A stretch of 64,000 bases of DNA from Sphingobacteriales bacterium (GTDB lineage Bacteria; Bacteroidota; Bacteroidia; UKL13-3), in NCBI GenBank assembly GCA_021299635.1, contig JAJTFA010000001.1, positions 409,842 to 473,841 of the forward strand, read 5' to 3'. Shown in pieces: positions 1 through 8,536 of this stretch. The position numbers were made by a program, and so were the translations under genes. A model generated the notes under the pieces. That model worked only from the letters and a program-made list of their open reading frames with translations. It was not told where the DNA came from and made no database searches. Position 1 is the first letter of the stretch. Each line of letters starts with the position of its first letter.

Positions 1-3000
1 CAATATAACCGGGTTATTTTCATTAACAGTTAAAGAATCATCTTCTGCATCCGGCCCATCATTTACTGAATTTATAATTAACCTTACCCACGCACTATCA
101 CACTTAACAGGCATGCCATTGTCACAAACTCGATACATAAAAGAGTCAAGACCGAAATAATTAGGATTTGGGATATATTTTATATTACCATTTGGTAGTA
201 TAGAAATGGTTCCATTTCTTGGGTTGGTGATGGCGATTGGATTACTAAGGGTACCATCAATATCAGTATCATTGATGCGTACATTAATGATAACACTATC
301 ATCTTCATTTATATTTATAGAGTCATTTACTGCATCCGGCCCATCATTTACAGGGTTTATAATTAACCTTACCCACGCACTATCACACTTAACAGGCATA
401 CCATTGTCACAAACTCGATACATGAAAGAGTCAAGACCGAAATAATCAGGATTTGGAATATACTTTATATTACCATTTGGTAGTATAGAAATGGTTCCAT
501 TTATTGGGTTGGTAATGGTAATTGGATTACCAAGCGTACCATCAATATCAGTATCATTGATGCGTACATTAATGATAACACTATCATCTTCATTTATATT
601 TATAGAGTCATTTACTGCATCAGGTCCATCATTAACTGAGTTTACAATTAAACGAACCCATGCACTATCGCATATCACAGGCATTCCATTATCACAAACT
701 CGATACATGAATGAATCTAAACCAAAGAAGTTTGGATTAGGTTTAAATTTAATATTGCCGTTAGGAAGAATGATTATTGTACCATTGGCAGGAGGGTTGA
801 TAATTACCGGATTTGAAAGTGTTCCGTCAGGATCAAGATCATTTAGTCTAACATTGAAAATCACGGAGTCATCTTCATTCACAGAAATAGTGTCTCTTGA
901 TGCAATAGGTTTGGCGTTAATACGAATAAATACACGTGCCGTATCACATGCAATAGGATTTCCATTATCACAGACACGGTAAGTTATGGTGTCTAAGCCA
1001 TAATAATTAGCTCCCGGTGTATATTGTATTTTACCAGAAGGCAAGACAACGGCAGTTCCATTTATTGGTCCGACAATAATTACAGGATTGAATAACTGAC
1101 CATCGGGGTCGGTATCGTTTAACAAAACAGCTACACTATCTGATTTGCCTTGGGCCACATTCAATGTATCATTTAAGGCCAGCGGTTTTGTATTGATAAA
1201 TAATGGCACTGAATCCGACTGTCGATTCCCGCAAGTATTGGTTGTAACAACACGATATAAAGTATTATTTAATCCTGCACTATTTAATATAGTTAAACTT
1301 GCTGTCGATACACCACTATAAACTGATCCGTTAGTTAGATTTGAAAACGAACCGCCATTTGAACTTTGCCATTGATAAGTGTTTGCATTTGTTGCTGTAA
1401 CACTAAAGTTAGCTTGAGAACCTGTAATAATTCTTTGTAAAATAGGCTGAGCAGTAATTGAAGGTAGATTATTTACTGTCATTACAAGTATATTACTTTG
1501 TGCAGTAGAGGTGGTTAAGCAAGCTGCATTAGAAGTTAGAGCTACTCGGATACTATCACCCTGTGCCAATAAAGTGGTAATATAGGTCGATGCATTTGTG
1601 CCAACAGCAATATTATTTCGGTACCATTGAAAAGATGGAGTTGTGCCACCATTCAAAGCAGTAGCCGTAAAGGTAACAGATGCACCTGCACAAACTGTAC
1701 TGCCCTGATTTGACACGATGGAAACAGATGGTGTTACCGTTGAATTGTTTAATTTAATTCCTATGGCATTAGCTGTGCTGTTTAATAAACAAGGAGTGGC
1801 ATTAGAGGTCATTACAACATTAACAGAATCGCCAACTACAGGGTTGGAAAGGATGTAACTTGTTCCACCGGTACCAACATTATTACCATTCAATTTCCAT
1901 TGATATGTAGGATTAGTTCCACCATTAGTAGGCGTAGCTGTAAAAGTAATCGGGCTGCTACCACACACGGATGTGGTAGATGCATTAATACTAACTGAAG
2001 CAGTAAGATTTGGGTTAACAGTTGCAACTACGCTGCTTCTTGTTGCGGTGGTACAACCATTATTTGAGGCATCAACATAATATGTTGTAGTTGCATTAAT
2101 TGCAGGTGTTGTAAATGAAGTACCCGTACCAACACTGATGCCACCTGTTATTGAAGTGTACCAGTTTACTATACCTGCACTGGCTGTCGCCCCAAGAACT
2201 ATAGTCCCATTCCCACAACGACTTGCTGAGGTTACACTTGAAATACTTGGTATTGAATTTACAGTAACAATTATAGCAGAAGATGAGTCTAAGCATCCAT
2301 TAGTATTGGTAACTACTACACGATATGAACCTGAAGCAGTAGCTTTAAAATTTGATGAAGTTGCGAGCGGAATATTTATCCCTGCGTTGCGCCATTGATA
2401 AGTTAATCCTGTGCCAGTATTTGCATTAATCACTACACTATCCCCTTGACAGAATGTGGTAGCGGTTGCTGCTGTAGCTGTTGCTGTTGGAAGCGCATTT
2501 ACGGTTACACTAACTGCAGCTGATGAATCCACACAACCATTGGTATTGGTTACAACTACTTTATAAGCTCCCGCAGCATTAGCGGTTAAACTTGCATTGG
2601 TAGCTCCGGGAATATTACCACTTGCATTGCGCCATTGGTAAGTTAAGCCGGTACCTGTATTGGCATTAATCACTACACTACCACCTTGGCAGAATGTTGT
2701 GGAAGTTGCTGCTGTAGCTGTTGCTGTTGGAAGGGCATTTACAGTTACACTAACTGCAGCTGATGAATCTACACAACCATTAGTATTGGTTACAACTACT
2801 TTATAGGCTCCTGCAGCATTAGCGGTTAAACTTGCATTGGTAGCTCCGGAAATATTACCACTTGCATTGCGCCATTGGTAAGTTAAACCCGTGCCTGTAT
2901 TGGCATTAATCACTACGCTACCACCTTGGCAGAATGTTGCAGAAGTTGCTGCTGTAGCTGTTGCTGTTGGAAGGGCATTTACAGTTACACTAACTGCAGC

Positions 3001-6000
3001 TGATGAATCTGCACAACCATTGGTATTGGTTACAACTACTTTATAGGCTCCTGCAACATTAGCGGTTAAACTTGCATTGGTAGCTCCGGAAATATTACCA
3101 CTTGCATTACGCCATTGGTAAGTTAAGCCGGTACCTGTATTCGCATTAATCACTACGCTACCACCTTGGCAGAATGTTGTGGAAGTTGCTGCTGTAGCTG
3201 TTGCTGTTGGTAATGCATTTACAGTTACACTAACTGCAGCTGATGAATCAATACAACCATTGGTATTGGTTACAACTACTTTATAAGCTCCCGCAGCATT
3301 AGCGGTTAAACTTGCATTGGTAGCTCCGGGAATATTACCACTTGCATTACGCCATTGGTAAGTTAAGCCGGTACCTGTATTCGCATTAATCACTACACTA
3401 CCACCTTGGCAGAATGTTGTAGAAGTTGCTGCTATAGCTGTTGCTGTTGGAAGCGCATTTACGGTTACACTAATTGCTACTGATGTATCAGAGCAACCAT
3501 TAGCATTTATTACCACGACACGGTATGAACCTGATGAGTTTGCTGTAAAGCTTGCATTGGTAGCTCCGGAAATATTACCACTTGCATTGCGCCATTGGTA
3601 AGTTAAGCCCGTGCCTGTATTGGCATTAATCACTACACTTCCGCCTTGGCAGAATGTTGTTGCAGTTGCTGCTGTTGCAGTTGCTGTTGGTAATGCATTT
3701 ACCGTAACACTTGCTGCTGATGATGTGTCTGAACATCCACCCGAGGTTACTAATCTGCGGTACCAAGTGCTTGCCGTGAGTGCTGCCGGTGCATAATTCT
3801 GCGAATTATTGGTGCCCGTGGCTGAGGTATATCCTGCAGTGGTACTTGTGGTGCTGCTTAACCAGCTATAGGTATAGGTTCCGCTACCGCCTGTTGGAGT
3901 TGAACCTGCAATGGCTGTTGGGGTTTGGCCCGTACATATTGATTGTGTACCTGTGGCTGTATTGGCTGCAATTACAGGACTCACCGTGATTTGTATGGCT
4001 GCAGAAGTATCAGATGCTGATCCTGACACAACATATCTGCGATACCAACTGGTTTGTGTTAAGGCTCCCGGTGTATAGTTCTGGGCATTGTTTGTGCCGG
4101 GTGCAGCAGAGAAGCCTGTTGATGCACTAGTAGTAGAACGTAACCACGTATAAGTAAAACTTCCTGTTCCGCCTGAAGGGGTTAAGCCTGTTAAACCTGC
4201 AGGGGTATTACCTGAACATATGGTTTGTGCTGCCGATATGGTATTGTTGGCAATATTTGCATTTACTGTAATAGATACTGCGGCTGTCGTATCTGAACAA
4301 CTGCCTGATGTTACCAATCTGCGGTACCATGTATTTTGAGATAATACACTAGGGGAGTAGTTCTGTGTATTGGTAGAACCAATTGCACTGAATCCGGAAG
4401 TTGCTCCGGTGGTTGATACCAACCAGCTATAGGTGTATGAGCCTGTGCCGCCTGTTGGCAATGTGCCGGTAAGCTGTGCAGGTGCAGTATTGATTAAAAT
4501 AGATTGACTGGTTGCAATAGTATTGCTAGCAATTGAAGGAACTACCGTTACCGTTACGGCTGCAGATGAATCTACACAACCATTCGTATTGGTTACTACT
4601 GCGCGGTATGATCCTGATGCTGTGGCTGTAAGACTTGATGTTGTAGCTAACGGAATATTTACACCAGAGTTACGCCATTGGTAAGTTAAGCCGGTACCTG
4701 TATTCGCATTAATCACTACGCTACCACCTTGGCAGAATGTTGTAGAAGTTGCTGCTGTAGCTGTTGCTGTTGGAAGGGCATTTACAGTTACACTAACTGC
4801 AGCTGATGAATCAATACAACCATTGGTATTGGTTACAACTACTTTATAAGCTCCCGCAGCATTAGCGGTTAAACTTGCATTGATAGCTCCGGGAATATTA
4901 CCACTTGCATTACGCCATTGGTAAGTTAAGCCGGTACCTGTATTCGCATTAATCACTACACTTCCACCTTGGCAGATAGCAGTTGAACCTGATGCGGTTG
5001 CAGTTGCCGTTGGTGCCGCATTAATTGTAGCGACTACACTTACTCTTGGTACTGTTGAGCATCCATTATTTGTTGCTTCAACATAATAGGTTGTAGAGGC
5101 CGATATACTAGGAGTGGTAAAATTAGATCCTGTGAATAATACTGTGCCTCCGGTTAAGTTGGCAAACCAATTTACCGTTCCTGCACTGGCATTTGCACTT
5201 AAATTTACTGAACCTGCACCACAACGGGAGTTAGAAGTAGTTGTTGATATCGAAGGAGCAGGATTTATAGTAATACTTCCTAAAATGGTATCAGCTGTGC
5301 ATGCGGCAGGATGACCGGTAGTAAAAATTCTATAGGTACCAGCTGCAGTTGGATTACCACTAATTGTGACTCTTTTTAAAGTTGTATCGATTGAAGATGT
5401 AACACCAGCAGGCAAGTTAGATACAACTACCCCTGTTGCTCCGTTTCCATAGGAATATACAGTTGGAGTAATTGCACTACCTGAGCAAACCGCCTGTGTT
5501 TGGTTGCCACTGACTAATGAAACATCCGGCAAGTCGGAAACAAATACTTGAACCTTAAAATTTGTTGAGCCATTAGATGTATTAAAGGTCCAATCTGGAT
5601 CACCTGTTGGGGCATTACCAAGTCCTATTTCTGCAGGACCCCCATTTCTATGCATATTCCAAGCTAAAATGGTTTGGCGTGAGCTTGAAGAAATATTATG
5701 TATTTGAAACGATCCATGATCTCCCGAAGTTGAACGGGTATCATCCCAATCATAATTTGAACCATTACCTGAAGGGAACAAAATACCAGAAACTGCCGGC
5801 ACATAATTATGTGGCCACATTTCAATCCTTCCCGAATCAAAACGACCTGTATTCACTCCGGGCATGTTAGAATTTACTTCGATATTGAATACGTTTCTTT
5901 GGTTTACCAAATTGTTTACAAGATCAGGAATTTGCAAACCAGCTGCATTTAACCCTGACCATGCATCAAATGAAACTTCCGCCCATCTTAAGGTTCCACT

Positions 6001-7260
6001 TATGTTATTCTCTAAACGGTATCTCACACGGTTAAAACCACTGGTAAAGGATGATGCTGCACCACCGGTTTTGCCAAATCCTGGAACATATACTATCGAC
6101 CCTGAGCCATCACGACTAGGATTGGTAGTTTCGTATAACTTCGTCCAATTGGCTGCTACGGTTATGGTAACATTTTGTGTGGTAGTTCTACCGCGCGAAT
6201 CTGTAATTGTACAAACATAACTCCCCGCATTCAATCCACTTGCGGTTGCACTGTTTCCCCCTGAAGGTGACCAACTGTAAGTGTAAGGCGCCAAACCACC
6301 AATAGGATTAACTGTTGCAGAACCCAATGTTGGATTAGCACCGCAACTAATGTTAGACTGGGAAGTTATGGAGGAAGTTAAAGGATCTAATATTCTAACT
6401 GAAGCACTATCACGGATAATTGATGCATTTGTAGGTTGGAATAAACGCAAAACAAATCTTTCAGGTGATTCCGAAACCCCATCATTGGTTAAATTTACTG
6501 TTGCGAATTCAACGGTGTCACCGGGAATAAATATCAATGAATCATTGGTTTTAGCAGTAAAATCGCTACCGGCCAATGCTGTCCCATTTTCGGTTTTGTA
6601 CTTAACTTTAATTGTATCAGTAGGTGTGATAGAAAGCCTTACCCTGACAGTTGCTGTTAAATCTGATTCATAAAATGTGGTATCTGCATTGGAAACGTTA
6701 ATTTTTGGAAAAGTTGCCAAATAATTGTTTAAACTAGTTAGTAAGCCCGTTGTGGCTGCATTTCCGCTTATTGTGCCTCCATTCCCACCTGTAATGGTTA
6801 TGGTTGTATTATTAAAGGTAAGGCCAATATATCGAGTATCGTTTAATAAATAAGAATTTTGTGGGTAAGGAGATTGAGTTGCTAATATAGAATTGGCGGA
6901 AGCGCTAGGTTGAAAAACCATGGTATTCGGACTGTTACCGCTTGGATTTCTCCATTTAATAAATCCATTGATTATGTGTCGCACATTGTTTTTATCAGTA
7001 ATGATAACCATACCAATAATATCATTTCCTTGTGCCACAAATACATCTGCAGTTGAATATTGAGCGAACTGAATATCCTTCCAGCCTAAGTCAAAAAGAT
7101 AGTAACAAGAGTCAGCAGCGTTGTTTGCTGTATTTCTTCCTACAAAGCCATTAGTAAAGGGAACGGTAATAAAATTTTGAGCCACTGAGTTAAGGCTCAT
7201 AAATAGTAAAATGCCAACAACAGCGAGAATTCTAGTGAGGGTTCTAATTTTATTTATCAT
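1..7260 (-). CDS. Giant secreted multi-domain repeat protein, C-terminus beyond window
   Basis: The frame starts at an ATG (7260-7258) and is still open in the same phase at base 1, giving at least 2420 residues. It begins with a signal peptide (basic INKIRTLTR, hydrophobic core, end near SVAQ, residue 28). Modules in order: a region without a recognised fold; a Calx-beta-like domain (about 190-287, with FYESD and DGVSESPERF); a SprB/PKD-like repeat (about 292-366, GGLAPYTYSWSPSG); a roughly 200-residue unassigned module; Ig-like units with paired Cys; 80-residue, then 94-residue, then more 80-residue repeats; further Ig-like units; and 95-residue cadherin-like units (NDGPDAVND, YFGLDSFMYRVCDNG). 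This architecture is typical of Bacteroidota surface adhesins or gliding-type proteins secreted by T9SS. The expected sorting domain would lie off the window. I read it in segments, not every codon. Confidence 0.9.
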   Translation of the reverse strand, partial: MINKIRTLTRILAVVGILLFMSLNSVAQNFITVPFTNGFVGRNTANNAADSCYYLFDLGWKDIQFAQYSTADVFVAQGNDIIGMVIITDKNNVRHIINGFIKWRNPSGNSPNTMVFQPSASANSILATQSPYPQNSYLLNDTRYIGLTFNNTTITITGGNGGTISGNAATTGLLTSLNNYLATFPKINVSNADTTFYESDLTATVRVRLSITPTDTIKVKYKTENGTALAGSDFTAKTNDSLIFIPGDTVEFATVNLTNDGVSESPERFVLRLFQPTNASIIRDSASVRILDPLTSSITSQSNISCGANPTLGSATVNPIGGLAPYTYSWSPSGGNSATASGLNAGSYVCTITDSRGRTTTQNVTITVAANWTKLYETTNPSRDGSGSIVYVPGFGKTGGAASSFTSGFNRVRYRLENNISGTLRWAEVSFDAWSGLNAAGLQIPDLVNNLVNQRNVFNIEVNSNMPGVNTGRFDSGRIEMWPHNYVPAVSGILFPSGNGSNYDWDDTRSTSGDHGSFQIHNISSSSRQTILAWNMHRNGGPAEIGLGNAPTGDPDWTFNTSNGSTNFKVQVFVSDLPDVSLVSGNQTQAVCSGSAITPTVYSYGNGATGVVVSNLPAGVTSSIDTTLKRVTISGNPTAAGTYRIFTTGHPAACTADTILGSITINPAPSISTTTSNSRCGAGSVNLSANASAGTVNWFANLTGGTVLFTGSNFTTPSISASTTYYVEATNNGCSTVPRVSVVATINAAPTATATASGSTAICQGGSVVINANTGTGLTYQWRNASGNIPGAINASLTANAAGAYKVVVTNTNGCIDSSAAVSVTVNALPTATATAATSTTFCQGGSVVINANTGTGLTYQWRNSGVNIPLATTSSLTATASGSYRAVVTNTNGCVDSSAAVTVTVVPSIASNTIATSQSILINTAPAQLTGTLPTGGTGSYTYSWLVSTTGATSGFSAIGSTNTQNYSPSVLSQNTWYRRLVTSGSCSDTTAAVSITVNANIANNTISAAQTICSGNTPAGLTGLTPSGGTGSFTYTWLRSTTSASTGFSAAPGTNNAQNYTPGALTQTSWYRRYVVSGSASDTSAAIQITVSPVIAANTATGTQSICTGQTPTAIAGSTPTGGSGTYTYSWLSSTTSTTAGYTSATGTNNSQNYAPAALTASTWYRRLVTSGGCSDTSSAASVTVNALPTATATAATATTFCQGGSVVINANTGTGLTYQWRNASGNISGATNASFTANSSGSYRVVVINANGCSDTSVAISVTVNALPTATAIAATSTTFCQGGSVVINANTGTGLTYQWRNASGNIPGATNASLTANAAGAYKVVVTNTNGCIDSSAAVSVTVNALPTATATAATSTTFCQGGSVVINANTGTGLTYQWRNASGNISGATNASLTANVAGAYKVVVTNTNGCADSSAAVSVTVNALPTATATAATSATFCQGGSVVINANTGTGLTYQWRNASGNISGATNASLTANAAGAYKVVVTNTNGCVDSSAAVSVTVNALPTATATAATSTTFCQGGSVVINANTGTGLTYQWRNASGNIPGATNASLTANAAGAYKVVVTNTNGCVDSSAAVSVTVNALPTATATAATATTFCQGDSVVINANTGTGLTYQWRNAGINIPLATSSNFKATASGSYRVVVTNTNGCLDSSSAIIVTVNSIPSISSVTSASRCGNGTIVLGATASAGIVNWYTSITGGISVGTGTSFTTPAINATTTYYVDASNNGCTTATRSSVVATVNPNLTASVSINASTTSVCGSSPITFTATPTNGGTNPTYQWKLNGNNVGTGGTSYILSNPVVGDSVNVVMTSNATPCLLNSTANAIGIKLNNSTVTPSVSIVSNQGSTVCAGASVTFTATALNGGTTPSFQWYRNNIAVGTNASTYITTLLAQGDSIRVALTSNAACLTTSTAQSNILVMTVNNLPSITAQPILQRIITGSQANFSVTATNANTYQWQSSNGGSFSNLTNGSVYSGVSTASLTILNSAGLNNTLYRVVTTNTCGNRQSDSVPLFINTKPLALNDTLNVAQGKSDSVAVLLNDTDPDGQLFNPVIIVGPINGTAVVLPSGKIQYTPGANYYGLDTITYRVCDNGNPIACDTARVFIRINAKPIASRDTISVNEDDSVIFNVRLNDLDPDGTLSNPVIINPPANGTIIILPNGNIKFKPNPNFFGLDSFMYRVCDNGMPVICDSAWVRLIVNSVNDGPDAVNDSININEDDSVIINVRINDTDIDGTLGNPITITNPINGTISILPNGNIKYIPNPDYFGLDSFMYRVCDNGMPVKCDSAWVRLIINPVNDGPDAVNDSININEDDSVIINVRINDTDIDGTLSNPIAITNPRNGTISILPNGNIKYIPNPNYFGLDSFMYRVCDNGMPVKCDSAWVRLIINSVNDGPDAEDDSLTVNENNPVIL
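51..1180 (-). repeat. 285-bp (95-residue) tandem coding repeats
   Basis: Equivalent positions recur every 285 bp (51, 336, 621, 906). The two leftmost units are nearly identical, the third is clearly diverged and the fourth more so. Each unit reads as a cadherin-like or tandem-95-type beta-sandwich: an NDGPDAVNDS start, an acidic NEDD stretch, NDTDIDGTL, PNGNIKYIPNPNYFG, and a CDNG...CDSAW pair of cysteines. The array continues off the left edge. The period is a multiple of three, so copy-number changes keep the frame. Confidence 0.9.
2258..3697 (-). repeat. 240-bp (80-residue) tandem coding repeats, main array of six units
   Basis: The marker gccattg(a/g)taagttaa recurs at 2391, 2631, 2871, 3111, 3351 and 3591, exactly 240 bp apart. 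Inner units differ by only a few bases. Each encodes an Ig-like unit with FCQGGSVVINANTGTGL, TYQWRNASG and VVVTNTNGC blocks, so one Cys near the start and one near the end could form a disulfide. High identity implies recent duplication or gene conversion. Unit edges are approximate. Confidence 0.9.
3698..4540 (-). repeat. Three 282-bp (94-residue) units inserted between the 240-bp arrays
   Basis: The marker ctgcg(g/a)tacca recurs at 3755, 4037 and 4319, exactly 282 bp apart. Each unit contains an SWL..STT block, a Q-N-Y (N/S)P-like block and a WYRR(L/Y)V block followed by SDT. They are diverged from one another and resemble the SprB-like or Ig-like repeat classes of Bacteroidota surface proteins. 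They separate the six-unit 240-bp array from two further 240-bp units. Confidence 0.8.
4541..5020 (-). repeat. Two further 240-bp units
   Basis: Markers at 4674 and 4914 are 240 bp apart and match the main array; these units share long stretches with units more than 1 kb away. Being split from the main array by the 282-bp units suggests block duplication or gene conversion within the gene. Edges are approximate. Confidence 0.85.
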
Positions 7261-7466
7261 AGTGCTTAAGATACATTTTATATTAAAGGGTTCAAGATTA
7301 GCGAAAAGCTCATAAAAGCAAAAAATAAATACAATGATATAAATCAGGTACTTGGTTAATCAGACTAATAAAATATGACGTAAATATCTAATAATTAGTG
7401 TTATAGCTAATCTGATTATAGATTTTGAATGAAAGTCTTAAGATAGTGGTGTGGAGTGAATAATAA

Positions 7467-8495
7467 TCAATTTACCACCCAGGTTTCACGTCCTGCAATG
7501 AGTTTATCCAAATCGCCTTTGCCATAACTGTTTTTTGCTTCTTCAATTTGGGTAATAAACAGTTCATCAAACGTAGCCTTTTTAGGATTTACATAAAACA
7601 CACCGAAAGGCCTTGGGAAATGGCCTGCTGCAGAAGGGTCGTCATAAAAGCGGGAGAGTATGGTGGCCTTTACCAGATCACTTTCATCATGTATCCATAA
7701 ATCATTTACAGAAACATCAGCAACATTTACAATCACAGGCTTAAATCCATCAAGTTTGATTCCTTTTTCATTGTTCTCACCAAACAATAGCGGTTTGCCA
7801 TTCTCCATAAAAAGTGTTTCCATTTTCTTGGAACCTTTCTCTGTAAAGATTTCAAAGGCACCATCATTAAACACATTACAATTCTGGTATATTTCTATTA
7901 AGGAAGTGCCTTTGTGCTCATAGCCTCTTTTGATAATAGCTTGCTGATGTTTTGGATCCCTGTCCATGGTGCGTGCCACGAATGTTGCATCGGCACCCAA
8001 GCACAATGCGATTGGATTAAAAGGATAGTCAACTGAGCCCATAGGTGTAGATTTAGTAATCTTGCCTTGCTCTGAGGTTGGCGAATACTGTCCTTTGGTT
8101 AATCCATATATCTGATTATTGAAAAGCAAAACATTTAAATCAGGGTTTCTGCGCAGCATATGGATAAAATGGTTACCACCTATGCTCATGCTGTCACCGT
8201 CACCTGTGATAACCCAAACTGATAAATCCGGGCGTGTTGCCTTTAATCCTGTAGCAATAGCCGTAGCACGGCCATGAATGGAGTGCATGCCAAACGTATC
8301 CATATAATATGGAAAACGGGAGGAGCATCCGATGCCTGATATAAAAACAAACTCTTCTTTTGGTCTGCCTAAATCAGGTAAAACCGTTTGTACCTGTTTT
8401 AAAATACTATAATCTCCACAACCGGGGCACCAGCGTACTTCCTGATCTGAAGCGAAATCTTTTGAGGTGAGTTTTTCTGCAATTTCTGTTGTCAT
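7467..8495 (-). CDS. korB: 2-oxoacid:ferredoxin oxidoreductase, beta subunit
   Basis: This 342-residue protein is the thiamine-diphosphate subunit of a 2-oxoglutarate (or other 2-oxoacid):ferredoxin oxidoreductase, which oxidatively decarboxylates a 2-oxoacid to acyl-CoA and reduces ferredoxin. Visible marks are the N-terminal VRWCPGCGDYS motif, GIGCSSRFPYY, HGRA, and the ThDP/Mg signature GDGDSMSIGGNHFIH (residues about 97-111). Length is normal for the two-subunit KorAB type. It lies 41 bp downstream of korA in the same direction, so the pair is one operon. Substrate specificity within the family cannot be settled by reading; 2-oxoglutarate is the usual assignment in Bacteroidota. Confidence 0.93.
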   Translation of the reverse strand: MTTEIAEKLTSKDFASDQEVRWCPGCGDYSILKQVQTVLPDLGRPKEEFVFISGIGCSSRFPYYMDTFGMHSIHGRATAIATGLKATRPDLSVWVITGDGDSMSIGGNHFIHMLRRNPDLNVLLFNNQIYGLTKGQYSPTSEQGKITKSTPMGSVDYPFNPIALCLGADATFVARTMDRDPKHQQAIIKRGYEHKGTSLIEIYQNCNVFNDGAFEIFTEKGSKKMETLFMENGKPLLFGENNEKGIKLDGFKPVIVNVADVSVNDLWIHDESDLVKATILSRFYDDPSAAGHFPRPFGVFYVNPKKATFDELFITQIEEAKNSYGKGDLDKLIAGRETWVVN

Positions 8496-8536
8496 AATGT
8501 TGACTTTTTTATTTCCTGTTAGTAATGCAAATGATG

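Noticed and set aside
206-982. Open frames on the plus strand rich in Ser/Thr/Ile
   Set aside because: They repeat with the 285-bp units and lie opposite the giant minus-strand gene, which has a signal peptide and domain structure; they are mirror reading frames.
2258-3697. The 240-bp repeats as a CRISPR array
   Set aside because: Repeats are long, directly adjoining, in frame and encode Ig-like units; there are no unique spacers of even length and no cas genes.
7261-7466. A promoter or terminator between korB and the giant gene
   Set aside because: I looked for TAnnTTTG and hairpins with T-runs in either direction and found none that is convincing.
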